Below the pieces are notes generated by a model, which saw only the letters and a list, made by a program, of their open reading frames with translations, did not search any database and had not been told where the DNA came from. From Alkaliphilus sp. NP8 (lineage in GTDB: Bacteria > Bacillota > Clostridia > Peptostreptococcales > Natronincolaceae), in contig JADWMM010000040.1 of the NCBI GenBank assembly GCA_015978205.1, positions 1 to 44,844 on the forward strand: a stretch of 44,844 nt of DNA. The letters are read 5' to 3'. Positions 35,948-44,837 of this stretch are shown in pieces. Every line of letters starts with the position of its first letter. Position 1 is the first letter of the stretch. Both the position numbers and the translations under genes were made by a program.

Positions 35948-36706
35948 ATGAAAAAACTAATATCATGGAACGTAAATGGATTAAGAGCTTGTGTTAAAAA
36001 AGGATTTTTAGACTATTTTAATGAAGTAGATGCAGATATATTTTGTGTTCAAGAAACTAAACTTCAAGAAGGGCAAATAGACTTGGAACTTGAAGGTTAC
36101 AATCAATATTGGAACTATGCAGAAAAAAAGGGTTACTCTGGCACTGCTATTTTTACAAAGGAAGAACCTATTTCTGTTTTTAAAGGAATAGGTATAGAAG
36201 AGCATGACAAAGAGGGGAGAGTAATAACATTAGAGTTCGAAAACTTTTATATGGTAACAGTTTATACTCCCAATTCCCAAAGAGGCTTAGCTAGACTTGA
36301 ATATAGAATGGATTGGGAAAATGCTTTTAGAGAATATATAAATAAGTTGGATAAAGAAAAACCAGTAGTATTATGTGGAGATTTAAATGTTGCTCATAAG
36401 GAAATAGATCTTAAGAATCCTAAAACTAATAGAAAAAATGCAGGTTTTAGTGATGAAGAAAGAGAGAAATTTACAACATTTTTAGATAGTGGTTTTGTAG
36501 ATACATATAGATATTTTTATCCAGATAAAGAAAGTGTTTATTCTTGGTGGTCTTATATGTTTAATGCAAGAAAGAACAATGCAGGATGGAGAATAGACTA
36601 TTTCTGTACATCAGAAAGATTAAAAGAAAAATTAATAGATGCAGATATACATACTGAAATATATGGTTCTGATCATTGTCCTGTAGAGCTTAAGTTAGAT
36701 ATATAA
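35948..36706 (+). CDS. xth: Exodeoxyribonuclease III (AP endonuclease)
   Basis: 252 aa. Cuts at abasic sites and trims 3' ends in base-excision repair. Metal and catalytic residues of the Exo III fold are present: WNVNGLR, QETKLQ, CGDLNVAH, the NAGWRIDYF segment and the terminal SDHCPV. Full length for the ExoA subgroup. Strong ribosome site GAAGGAGGGG. 49 bp before the ATP-grasp gene and possibly co-transcribed. Named exoA in Bacillus. Confidence 0.94.
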   Translation: MKKLISWNVNGLRACVKKGFLDYFNEVDADIFCVQETKLQEGQIDLELEGYNQYWNYAEKKGYSGTAIFTKEEPISVFKGIGIEEHDKEGRVITLEFENFYMVTVYTPNSQRGLARLEYRMDWENAFREYINKLDKEKPVVLCGDLNVAHKEIDLKNPKTNRKNAGFSDEEREKFTTFLDSGFVDTYRYFYPDKESVYSWWSYMFNARKNNAGWRIDYFCTSERLKEKLIDADIHTEIYGSDHCPVELKLDI

Positions 36707-36755
36707 AGAGTCAATATTAAAGTTGTTTATTTACAATAAAGTTGAGGTGAATAAT

Positions 36756-38075
36756 ATGGACGGATTAAGTTTAACAAAAGAGTATATTGATATAGTTAAA
36801 GAAGATGAGGAAAAATATTATAAAGACTATAAAAAAGCAGTAGATAAGGTAGCTAAATCTAATGCAAAGTATAAAGGAAAGCCGATTCCTTTTTTATATC
36901 AGCCTATGTTTTTTACACAGGAAGATATAGACAGCTTTAATGATATATGCTCTACTTTAATATCTATAGCTAATAAGGTTACGGCAAAATACATAGAATC
37001 ACCACAATATAGAAAAAAATTTAATTACTCTAAATTGTTAGAAGAGCTTATATTAATAGATCCAGGATATGATATAAATATTCCAGTAGGAAGATTTGAT
37101 CTTTTCTATGGGGGTCCTGGTAAATTTAAATTTATTGAAGTAAATACAGATGGCACATCAGGTATGAACGAAGATAATATTTTTTCTAAGATTTTGTTAG
37201 AATCGGAGTCTATGAAGGTTATGAAACAAAGATATAAAGCAGATTATTTTGAATTAATAGATGCATGGGTAGAAGAAAGTCTAAAGATATACAATAAGTT
37301 TGACAAAAAAGTAGATAAGCCTAATATAGCAATAGTAGATTTTAAAGAAACAGGAATAACTGCTGAATTTGAAGAGTTTAAAAAGGCTTATATTAAAAAA
37401 GGATATAAAGTAGAAATAGTAGATCCAAGAGATTTAAAGTATGTTGATGGAAAGTTATATTTTGAAGATATGAGAATAGATCTTATATACAGAAGAATTG
37501 TAACAGTAGAGTTTATTGAAAAAAGCAAAGAAATACCAGATTTAATTCAGGCATATAAAGATGGAGCTGTTTGTGTTGTAGGATCTTTAAGATCTCAAAT
37601 AATGCATAATAAAATTATATTTAAAGTTCTTCATGATGAAGATACTTTGGAATTTTTATCAGAAGAAGAAAGAAAGCTTATTAGAAATCATATACCTATT
37701 ACTAAAGAGTTTAAAGGAAATAATGGAATTCTTGAAGAGGTAATTAACAATAAAGATAAATATATAATAAAACCTACAGATTCCTTTGCATCTCAAGGAG
37801 TTAATACAGGACGAGACTTTTCTCAAAAAGAGTGGGAATTACTAGTTAAAGAATGTTGGGAAAATGATTATATATACCAAGAATTTATAGATCCTTATAC
37901 TAGACCATTCGTTGTATTTGAAGAGGGAGATCTTAAGGTAAAAGACTTTAAGCTCAACATTGGAATACATATGTATAATGAAAGATTTGCTGGTGTTTAT
38001 ACTAGAATAAGTAGAAATAACATTATATTTGGAAGAGAAGGATATTTTTCTATTCCAAATATGTTAGTTAGATAA
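36756..38075 (+). CDS. ATP-grasp enzyme (glutathionylspermidine-synthase-like), substrate unknown
   Basis: 439 aa. Resembles the circularly permuted ATP-grasp family: FIEVNTDGTSGMNED near residue 127 supplies an E-x-N-x-D-G type metal/ATP-binding motif, KYIIKPTDSFASQGV near 333 the phosphate-binding loop, and YIYQEFIDPY near 365 a further nucleotide-contact strand. It probably joins a carboxylate to an amine with ATP. Start at 36756, with GAGGTG just upstream; a longer frame starting at 36723 has no ribosome site. Neighbours (exoA, spore genes) give no clear clue to the product. Confidence 0.7.
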   Translation: MDGLSLTKEYIDIVKEDEEKYYKDYKKAVDKVAKSNAKYKGKPIPFLYQPMFFTQEDIDSFNDICSTLISIANKVTAKYIESPQYRKKFNYSKLLEELILIDPGYDINIPVGRFDLFYGGPGKFKFIEVNTDGTSGMNEDNIFSKILLESESMKVMKQRYKADYFELIDAWVEESLKIYNKFDKKVDKPNIAIVDFKETGITAEFEEFKKAYIKKGYKVEIVDPRDLKYVDGKLYFEDMRIDLIYRRIVTVEFIEKSKEIPDLIQAYKDGAVCVVGSLRSQIMHNKIIFKVLHDEDTLEFLSEEERKLIRNHIPITKEFKGNNGILEEVINNKDKYIIKPTDSFASQGVNTGRDFSQKEWELLVKECWENDYIYQEFIDPYTRPFVVFEEGDLKVKDFKLNIGIHMYNERFAGVYTRISRNNIIFGREGYFSIPNMLVR

Positions 38076-38104
38076 TATTTAATAATTTAATTTTATACAT
38101 TATT

Positions 38105-38205
38105 AAAAAGGCAACCTAAATTGGATGTATTCTCTGCATAATAAAAATTATAAAAAAAATTTTTATTATGCAGAGTTATATATCAATTTACAGGTTACCT
38201 TTTTT
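38105..38205. terminator. Large nested palindrome, convergent terminator
   Basis: Inner stem: 18 perfect pairs, arms starting CTCTGCATAATAAAAATT (38132-38149) and ending at 38175, with an 8-nt loop. Outer stem: AAAAAGG-AACCT-AAATTG (38105-38123) with its complement (38184-38205), one mismatch and a 2-nt bulge. Flanking A- and T-runs suit termination both of the ATP-grasp gene and of gerKC. It is unusually long and could also be a small mobile relic. Confidence 0.65.
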
Positions 38206-38207
38206 AT

Positions 38208-39320
38208 TTAATAAAAATCAATTACGTCTGTACTACCTTGTACAGAAACATCAACCTCTATACTAAAATTTACAGAATCAAATATATTATCACTATCTAT
38301 ATCAGCATTTGGATATTTTATATCTATATCCTTCTGCAAATTATATATATCAATATCTTGTTCTTTGTATTTTTCGTACAAATCAATTAAATTTTTTTTA
38401 ATGTTTTCTTCTGCAGACTTTTCTAAGGCCTTTTGATCTTTTAAGTAGCTTATATTAAAGGTTTTTTGTACTTCTGCAATTGTAGTTTGTAATTTTACTT
38501 TTTTGGTATAATATATAGTGTTTCCATCATATTTAATATCTTGACTTAAATTGGTATTTGCAATTTCTAAAGTAATAAGTGCATCTTTTATATTTGGATG
38601 AGGAACAGTTGTATAGCCAATGGTTAATTTATCTATTAAAAGAGTATAATAAAATGATTCATCATAATCTAATACATTTATGAACTTATCCTCATTGAAT
38701 ATTGCTAATTTGTGAGTAGTTATCCTTGGCATTATAACTCCTTCTTTTTTTTCTATAAAACTTATAGGTACGATTTTACTTCCAAGTTTTCTAGTAATAA
38801 AATATTCATCAATCCTTATTAATGGTTGTCTTGTTTGCGCTGGCTTATTTTCAGTTAAGTCAGATAAGTAAATTCCTAAAAACATTTCTTCTTGAAGTTC
38901 TATTTTCATAAGTTCTTCTAAATCTATATTAGTAGTATATAGGAATTGTCTTGCTAAAAGTTCTTGATCTCTAAAAAAGACATCAATAAACTCATTTAGA
39001 CCGTATTTAGAAGCTTTTTCACTAAATATTATTGCTTTATTTTGAGTATAATTAAGCTTTAGTCCAGAAGTATCATTCAAATGTCGACTTGCTTCAAAGA
39101 TAGTATCGCCAGTCCCTTTCAATAATATCCTAGAATCTCCACCAGCTGCTTCTCCTGAAAGAGCAACACTTTTATATGCTTCAGTATATAAAATAGGATT
39201 GTTATTTTCATCAATATCTATAAATACAGCTGTTACAAACACAACCCTATTTACATCTCTATAATTAAAGCATCCAGTTAATACTAAAGTTAAACTTAGT
39301 ATAATAATTAATTTTCTCAT
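38208..39320 (-). CDS. gerKC: Spore germination lipoprotein GerKC (Ger(x)C family)
   Basis: 370 aa. C subunit of a nutrient germinant receptor in the spore inner membrane. The signal peptide ends in a lipobox (LTGC, cysteine near residue 17), followed by the family start NYRDVN. GerAC-like C-terminal half. Its ATG overlaps the gerKA stop by one base (TAATG), so translation is coupled. Confidence 0.9.
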   Translation of the reverse strand: MRKLIIILSLTLVLTGCFNYRDVNRVVFVTAVFIDIDENNNPILYTEAYKSVALSGEAAGGDSRILLKGTGDTIFEASRHLNDTSGLKLNYTQNKAIIFSEKASKYGLNEFIDVFFRDQELLARQFLYTTNIDLEELMKIELQEEMFLGIYLSDLTENKPAQTRQPLIRIDEYFITRKLGSKIVPISFIEKKEGVIMPRITTHKLAIFNEDKFINVLDYDESFYYTLLIDKLTIGYTTVPHPNIKDALITLEIANTNLSQDIKYDGNTIYYTKKVKLQTTIAEVQKTFNISYLKDQKALEKSAEENIKKNLIDLYEKYKEQDIDIYNLQKDIDIKYPNADIDSDNIFDSVNFSIEVDVSVQGSTDVIDFY

Positions 39321-40732
39321 TATTTATCATCTTCCTCAATAAAAATATATTGATTTACTTTATCAAGTTCTCCTGTTAATATTATGTCTTTGTACTTAAA
39401 GTCTTTAAATGTTCCCAATGGATATAAATAAGGATATCCACAACTTGTAAGTCCAGCAAGATGGGAGCAAAGTAAAATAAAACCAATATAAAATCCTGGC
39501 AATCCTAAAAGTGATGATAAAATTAAAATTAACATATTCCATATAAATATAGCTGTAGATATTGCAGGAACTAAGAAAGAAGCTATAGATGTAAAAGCTA
39601 CTATTAAAACGGTAGCATGTGAAGTTAATCCAGACTGAACAGCAGATTCTCCTAATATTAAAGCACCAACTATACTAAGTGTTGGTCCTATAGGTTGTGG
39701 AAGCCTAACACCAGCTTCTCTTAAAATTTGAAAAAATACAATCATTATTATTACTTCAATTACCATAGTAAAAGGGACACCAGCTCTAGAGGCTGATACA
39801 CGAAATATGAAAACATAAGGTACCAAATTAAAATGATGTGTAAACAAAGCTATGTATAAGCCGGGTGCTAAAACAGAAAGTAAAAACGATCCCCATCTTA
39901 AAATAGACCCTATATTTGCCATAAATTTATTAGTTGTATAGTTGTCGGTGGTTCTAAAGCTTTCGATAAAAAAGTAAGGTGCATAACATACAAAAGGGGT
40001 ACCATCTACTAAAATAGCGATTCTACCTTCAGCTAGCTTTATAGCAATATTATCCGGTTTTTCTGTATATCCAATAGTATCAAATGGAGTATTCTTACAC
40101 TTTAATTCTTCTTCTATATTGTTTATATATATTAAATAATCAGTTGTTACATTTTTAATTTTTTTCTTCACATAGTCAATAAGTTGTGTTGGACAATTTC
40201 CTTCTATATAGCTTAATATTACTTTAGTATTAGATTTTTCACCTATATTAAAAGATTCAAATTTTAGATTAGGGTCTTTAATTCTTTTTCTAATAAGAGA
40301 TATGCTATCAGCTAATGCCTCGTTAAACCCTGCTCTAGGTCCCTTTATAACTGATTCAGTAGGCGGTATTTCTATAGAGCGGTTAGCAAAACAAGAACTA
40401 TCACAAGAAATTGCCTTATTAAGAAAGTCAAATATAATTATAATATCACCAGAAAGAATATGGTTAATAGTATCTTCTTTACAGTCTAGATCAATAATAG
40501 AAGCTGCTTCTATTATTTCTTTTTTTGCAGTTTCTAGATTATTGATATGCTTATTTGAGTTTAAAATTGGTGAAATTATAAAGTCACTAACATGAACTCG
40601 ATCACAACTAGCACTGTCAAATATTATATTAATGGTCCCTTCTTTTACTTCTATCTCCCTATAAACTATAGATATATTATTTTTTAATGTTTCTTTAATA
40701 TAATTTATCCATACCTTAGATACCTTGCTCAA
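39320..40732 (-). CDS. gerKA: Spore germination protein GerKA (GerA family)
   Basis: 470 aa. A subunit of the germinant receptor. A cytosolic N-terminal half (to about residue 230) is followed by the family segment LAEGRIAILVDGTPF and then about five membrane segments toward the C terminus (for example VAFTSIASFLVPAIS). Starts at TTG (40732) behind AGAGGTG. With gerKC it forms a two-gene operon divergent from gerKB. Confidence 0.92.
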   Translation of the reverse strand: MSKVSKVWINYIKETLKNNISIVYREIEVKEGTINIIFDSASCDRVHVSDFIISPILNSNKHINNLETAKKEIIEAASIIDLDCKEDTINHILSGDIIIIFDFLNKAISCDSSCFANRSIEIPPTESVIKGPRAGFNEALADSISLIRKRIKDPNLKFESFNIGEKSNTKVILSYIEGNCPTQLIDYVKKKIKNVTTDYLIYINNIEEELKCKNTPFDTIGYTEKPDNIAIKLAEGRIAILVDGTPFVCYAPYFFIESFRTTDNYTTNKFMANIGSILRWGSFLLSVLAPGLYIALFTHHFNLVPYVFIFRVSASRAGVPFTMVIEVIIMIVFFQILREAGVRLPQPIGPTLSIVGALILGESAVQSGLTSHATVLIVAFTSIASFLVPAISTAIFIWNMLILILSSLLGLPGFYIGFILLCSHLAGLTSCGYPYLYPLGTFKDFKYKDIILTGELDKVNQYIFIEEDDK

Positions 40733-40876
40733 AGTTAAATCACCTCTATATTATAAAAAGTTAATGATTACTATGAAAATTCTATTAATAAAGTTACATG
40801 TAGTATATTTTGTGTGTTTTTTGTAATAATATACAAACAATAGAAATTTGGAAATATTAAATGTGTGAGGGATAAA

Positions 40877-41977
40877 ATGGATAAATTTACATCAAAGCAT
40901 TATGCTTTTTTAATCTTAGCGACTGGAATAGTTTCAATGAAAACCTATCCTAAAATTTTTATGATACATGGAGGAAGGGAGACTTGGATCGCTGTTATAA
41001 TTGCATCTTTTATAGCATTAGCTTTTTATGTTTATATTTTAAGTATATGTAAAAAATATAATGTGTATAGTTTTCAAAAAATATATATACAGACATTAGG
41101 AGAAAAATTAGGAAATACATTTATAATATTGTTTATGTTAACACTCTTTATGACATTAATTGAAAGCGCTTCTGCAGAGGCAAACTCTATGCACACAAAT
41201 ATGTTACTTGAAACGCCACATTGGTACTTTCTTATATTCTTTATAGTTCCTATTATATATACTATTAGAAAAGATATAGTTGCAGTTATAAGTGTTACTA
41301 TGATAGGTATAGTCTTAATAATGCTTGCAGGAATTAATTTGTCTATTCTTACTTATAAATATAAGCATTTTGAATTATTATTTCCAATTTTTAGTCACGG
41401 AGTACATGGTGGATTTTTTATATCTATAGCAAAGATATTAGGGCTATATGGTTCTATATCTATAACATTACCATATATAGCTAAATTAAAAGACTATAAA
41501 AATATAATTAAGCATAGTGTTATAGGTCTTATAATAGTATTTCAAATGGAAATAGTGGCTATTGTTGGTATTATAGCTACATTTAATATTGATTTTGCTA
41601 ATACGATGTCATATCCTAAGCTTTTACAAACTCAGCAAGTTACATACTTTAGGTTTTTGGAATTTGGAGAGCTTTATGTAATGCTTCAAATAGTAGGAGG
41701 ATGGATTTTAAAATATTTAGTGTCTTTCTATGCAATACTTCTTTTAAGTAAAGAAATATTTAAGTTTAAGAAAAAACAATTAATATACACAACATACATA
41801 GGTAGTGTATTAGTATATATTGCTTCTTATTATATAGCTAAAGACTTAGCATTGCTTTTTAACTTTTTTTCTATTTACTCATATGTTTGTTTAATAAATT
41901 TTGTAATAATTCCTCTTATAGTGTTTACAATATTTGCTTCTAAAATGAAGAAAAAAAATAGTCAAATTAGTGGATAA
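40877..41977 (+). CDS. gerKB: Spore germination permease GerKB (GerB family)
   Basis: 366 aa, about ten membrane segments; a member of the amino-acid/polyamine transporter superfamily that binds the germinant. It begins MDKFTSKHYAFLILATGIVS, typical of the family. Start chosen at 40877 because GAGGG lies 5-6 bases upstream; the in-frame GTG at 40865 overlaps that site. Divergent from gerKA-gerKC across a 144-bp gap, the arrangement described for C. perfringens gerKB. A forespore (sigma-G) promoter is expected but I could not pick one with confidence. Confidence 0.9.
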   Translation: MDKFTSKHYAFLILATGIVSMKTYPKIFMIHGGRETWIAVIIASFIALAFYVYILSICKKYNVYSFQKIYIQTLGEKLGNTFIILFMLTLFMTLIESASAEANSMHTNMLLETPHWYFLIFFIVPIIYTIRKDIVAVISVTMIGIVLIMLAGINLSILTYKYKHFELLFPIFSHGVHGGFFISIAKILGLYGSISITLPYIAKLKDYKNIIKHSVIGLIIVFQMEIVAIVGIIATFNIDFANTMSYPKLLQTQQVTYFRFLEFGELYVMLQIVGGWILKYLVSFYAILLLSKEIFKFKKKQLIYTTYIGSVLVYIASYYIAKDLALLFNFFSIYSYVCLINFVIIPLIVFTIFASKMKKKNSQISG

Positions 41978-42013
41978 AAGTAATATATTACAATTTAAAT
42001 TATAAATATATCA

Positions 42014-42056
42014 ACAAAGCCTATCTTATATAATTTAAGATAGGCTTTGTTATGTT
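42014..42056 (+). terminator. Terminator of gerKB
   Basis: ACAAAGCCTATCTTA (42014-42028) / TAAGATAGGCTTTGT (42036-42050), perfect 15-bp stem, followed by TATGTTT. Confidence 0.8.
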
Positions 42057-42216
42057 TAAGGTGTTAGCTTAATATTGACAATACTAATTAAGTTATATAC
42101 AATTAATATATTTACAATGTACAGGTACAAAATTAAAAATATAAATAAGATATGAATTTATAGTATTTTAGATTTATAATATTAACATAAATACAAATTT
42201 AAAAAGGTGGTTAAAA

Positions 42217-42858
42217 ATGGACTTTATATATCAATTAATTTATACATTACCAGCAGTATTAATAGCAATATCTATGCATGAATTTGCTCATGGTTACGTT
42301 TCATATAAATTAGGTGACCCTACACCAGAACAAAGTGGAAGACTTACATTAAATCCTTTAGCTCATCTGGATCCATTAGGTGCTTTAGCTTTGCTAGTTT
42401 TTAAATTTGGTTGGGCAAAGCCAGTAGGGGTTAATCCATATTACTATAAAAACAAGAAAAAAGGTATGGTTATGGTGTCTCTTGCAGGACCTATAATGAA
42501 TTTTACTCTTGCGTTTTTAAGTATTGCTATTATGGGAATTATTTTAAAAACTACTGGAGGCTATGTTGGAAATTTTGTTTTTTATATATTCAACTTTTTA
42601 AATTATTTATTTATTATAAACATAGGTCTTGGAGTATTCAATTTAATACCTGTTCCTCCATTAGACGGCTCTAAAGTGTTAGGTGCAGTTTTACCTACAG
42701 ATAAGTACTTTAAATATATGAAATATGAAAAGTATGGAATGGGTATATTATTGGCATTATTATATTTTAATGTTTTAAGTTTACCCCTTAATGCTGTATT
42801 AGGTAGCATAAGTAACATTATGTGGAATGTCGTAGGGTTTGTTTTAAACTTAAGTTAA
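42217..42858 (+). CDS. Site-2-protease-type membrane metallopeptidase (M50 family)
   Basis: 213 aa, about five membrane segments. The zinc-binding HEFAH (residues 21-25) and the second zinc ligand in NLIPVPPLDGSKV (aspartate near 150) identify a rhomboid-unrelated intramembrane M50 protease, short form without a PDZ domain. Substrate unknown; relatives are often named YwhC or Rip-like. Shine-Dalgarno AAAGGTGG. Single gene with its own terminator. Confidence 0.88.
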   Translation: MDFIYQLIYTLPAVLIAISMHEFAHGYVSYKLGDPTPEQSGRLTLNPLAHLDPLGALALLVFKFGWAKPVGVNPYYYKNKKKGMVMVSLAGPIMNFTLAFLSIAIMGIILKTTGGYVGNFVFYIFNFLNYLFIINIGLGVFNLIPVPPLDGSKVLGAVLPTDKYFKYMKYEKYGMGILLALLYFNVLSLPLNAVLGSISNIMWNVVGFVLNLS

Positions 42859-42929
42859 TACTATATAAATTTAAGAACAATTTTCTAGTTTTATTTATGC
42901 CATTTAATAAAAAATATTTATATAAATTC

Positions 42930-42960
42930 AACTCAGGGATTAATCCCTGAGTTTTTATTT
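42930..42960 (+). terminator. Terminator of the M50 peptidase gene
   Basis: AACTCAGGGATT/AATCCCTGAGTT perfect palindrome followed by TTTATTT. Confidence 0.88.
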
Positions 42961-42973
42961 TAAATAAAAAGTA

Positions 42974-43014
42974 TTGACAATAGAATTAATATACATTAAA
43001 ATGTATATTAATTC
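42974..43014 (+). promoter_or_regulatory. Promoter with an overlapping operator palindrome
   Basis: TTGACA (42974-42979), 17-bp spacer, TAAAAT (42997-43002). A perfect inverted repeat, arms GAATTAATATACATT (42983-42997) and its complement (43000-43014) with a 2-bp centre, covers the spacer and -10 region. That is the layout of a repressor operator (MarR-, TetR- or PadR-type dyads look like this). The reading frame just after it (from 43015) is broken after 19 codons, so the promoter now appears orphaned. Confidence 0.65.
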
Positions 43015-43015
43015 A

Positions 43016-43150
43016 TGATTGAGAATAAATTAAGATTTAGTTTAGATGAAATATTTAATAAATGTGAACGCTAAATTACATAGTTCTGGAACCTATAGAG
43101 TTAAAGATTTACATTGAATAAAAAGGAGTTTTAGAACTTTTAGATATCGG
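43016..43150 (+). pseudogene. Remnant of a small gene after the orphan promoter
   Basis: ATG at 43016 opens a frame MIENKLRFSLDEIFNKCER that stops at 43075. A coding-like stretch LHSSGTYRVKDLH continues in another frame and stops near 43118. Too little remains to name a family. Position right after the operator fits an autoregulated regulator or first gene of the lost cluster. Confidence 0.35.
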
Positions 43151-43251
43151 ATAAAAATTCAAAAAAATATAAACTATAATTTATAATCATATATGATTTA
43201 TATGAATATTTATTATATGAAATGTATAAAAACAAAAATGGGGGGATTGGA

Positions 43252-44005
43252 ATGTATACTATAAAACTACCACAATATAGTATTGGCAAAGGATCTATAC
43301 AAAATTTAAGTGATATATGTATGGGGCATGGTAAAAAAGGTTTAGTAATAGGTGGAAAAACAGCTTTAGAAAAAACTGAGGAAAATATAAAAGATTCTTT
43401 ACAAAAAATAAATATAGAAATTGCTGACTTTATATGGTATGGCGGTGAATGTAGTTTTAATAATATAGAAATGCTGAAGGAAAAAGCAGAAAGTTTAAAT
43501 GTTAATATGCTAATTGGAGTTGGAGGAGGTAAAGCTTTAGATACTACAAAAGCTGTAGGAGAGAAAACTGGACTTCCTGTAATAACAGTACCTACAATAG
43601 CTTCTACTTGTGCAGCAACAACAATGTTATCCGTAATATATGAAGATAAGGGAGATTTTAACTCAATTTACTTATTAAATAATCCACCAGTACACATTTT
43701 AATAGATACAGAAATTAGTGCTAAATCGCCTACTAAGTACTTATGGGCTGGGAGATACAATAGCAAAATATTATGAGTTAGAAGCTACTACTAAAGATAA
43801 AATCTTAAGTCATTCTGTTAATATGGGTAAAAATTTAAGCATTATGTGTGTTAATCCACTAATAGAATATGGAGCTAGAGCTATTGAATACAACAATAAA
43901 GGGCTTACTTCTTTCGAGCTTGAATAAAGTATTTTAAATATTATTATAACTACTGGAATTGTATCTATGGTAGTAGGAGAAGAAAATAATGGTGCTTGTC
44001 ATGGA
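43252..44005 (+). pseudogene. Decayed iron-containing alcohol (glycerol-type) dehydrogenase
   Basis: Starts well: GGGGG site, ATG at 43252, N-terminal MYTIKLPQYSIGKGSIQNL, the NAD-binding IGVGGGKALDTTKA and the TVPTIASTCA segment of the GldA family. A frameshift near 43750 moves the reading into the next frame (GDTIAKYYE continues the family pattern). That frame has a TAA at 43925-43927 and then continues (TTGIVSMVVGEENNGACHG) until about 44005, where the sequence switches to an aminotransferase. Roughly the last third of the gene is gone. Confidence 0.85.
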
Positions 44006-44837
44006 ATGTATTTAGTATTAGAAGCAATTTTAAATGAAGGTGATAAAGTAATTATACATGAACCATTCTTTACTCCTTATTCTCAGCAAATAAAGTTAGC
44101 AGGTGGCAAAGTAATTACTTTAGAAACATATGAAGAAGATAATTTTCAAATTAATATAGATAAGTTAAAATCGAAAATAACTAATAAAACCAAAGCTATT
44201 ATTATAAACACACCAAATAATCCTACAGGAGCATGTTTTAGTAAAAAAACTTTAGAGTCAATTGCTAAAGTAGCAATTGAAAAAGACTTAATAGTTATTG
44301 CAGATGATATATGGAAGTTTTAGTTTTGGTGAACCTTTTATTCCTATTACAACATTAGAAGGAATGAAAGAAAGAACTATAACTATTGGTAGCTTTTCTA
44401 AAGATTATGCAATGACAGGATGGAGAATAGGTTATGTAGCAGCACCAGATTTTATTATTAATTGTATTAAAGATATAAATGAAGGTGTATGCTTTACTGC
44501 TCCAACTATTTCTCAAAGAGCTGCTATACATGCTTTAAGAATGAGAAAACAAGTTCAGCCACTTATGGTAGAAGAGTATAAAAAGCAGGTTTTTTATGCA
44601 TATGAAAGAGTTAAAAACATTTCTAGTATGTCTGCAATACCTCCACAGGGAACTTTTTATATGTTTATTAATATAAAAGATACAGGGCTTACATCAGTAC
44701 AAGTAAGTGAAAAAATATTAGAAGAAGCTCATGTGTTAGTGATACATGGTAGTGGGTTTGGAGAAAGTGGAGAGGGTTATATAAGAATTGCTTGTACAGT
44801 AGGAGTTGAGAAACTTAAAGAAGCTTTGGTAGTGTAA
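44006..44837 (+). pseudogene. Decayed PLP-dependent aminotransferase (class I/II), N terminus lost
   Basis: Begins abruptly with YLVLEAILNEGDKVIIHEPF, which in intact relatives lies about 95-100 residues inside the protein. Then come the conserved NTPNNPTGA and ADDI; a loss of two bases near 44311 (in an AT run) breaks the frame. The next frame continues seamlessly with YGSFSFGEPF and the PLP-lysine motif SFSKDYAMTGWRIGY, to a normal C terminus at 44837. Likely an aspartate/aromatic-type transaminase originally encoded beside the dehydrogenase. The frameshift alone could be a sequencing error, but the missing N terminus cannot. Confidence 0.85.

Noticed and set aside
38105-38205. A miniature inverted-repeat transposable element
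   Set aside because: No target-site duplication could be seen and there is no second copy in the window; kept as a convergent terminator with a note.
40733-40876. Sigma-G promoters for gerKA and gerKB
   Set aside because: Partial matches exist on both strands, but spacing or the -10 element is off in each; not strong enough to annotate.
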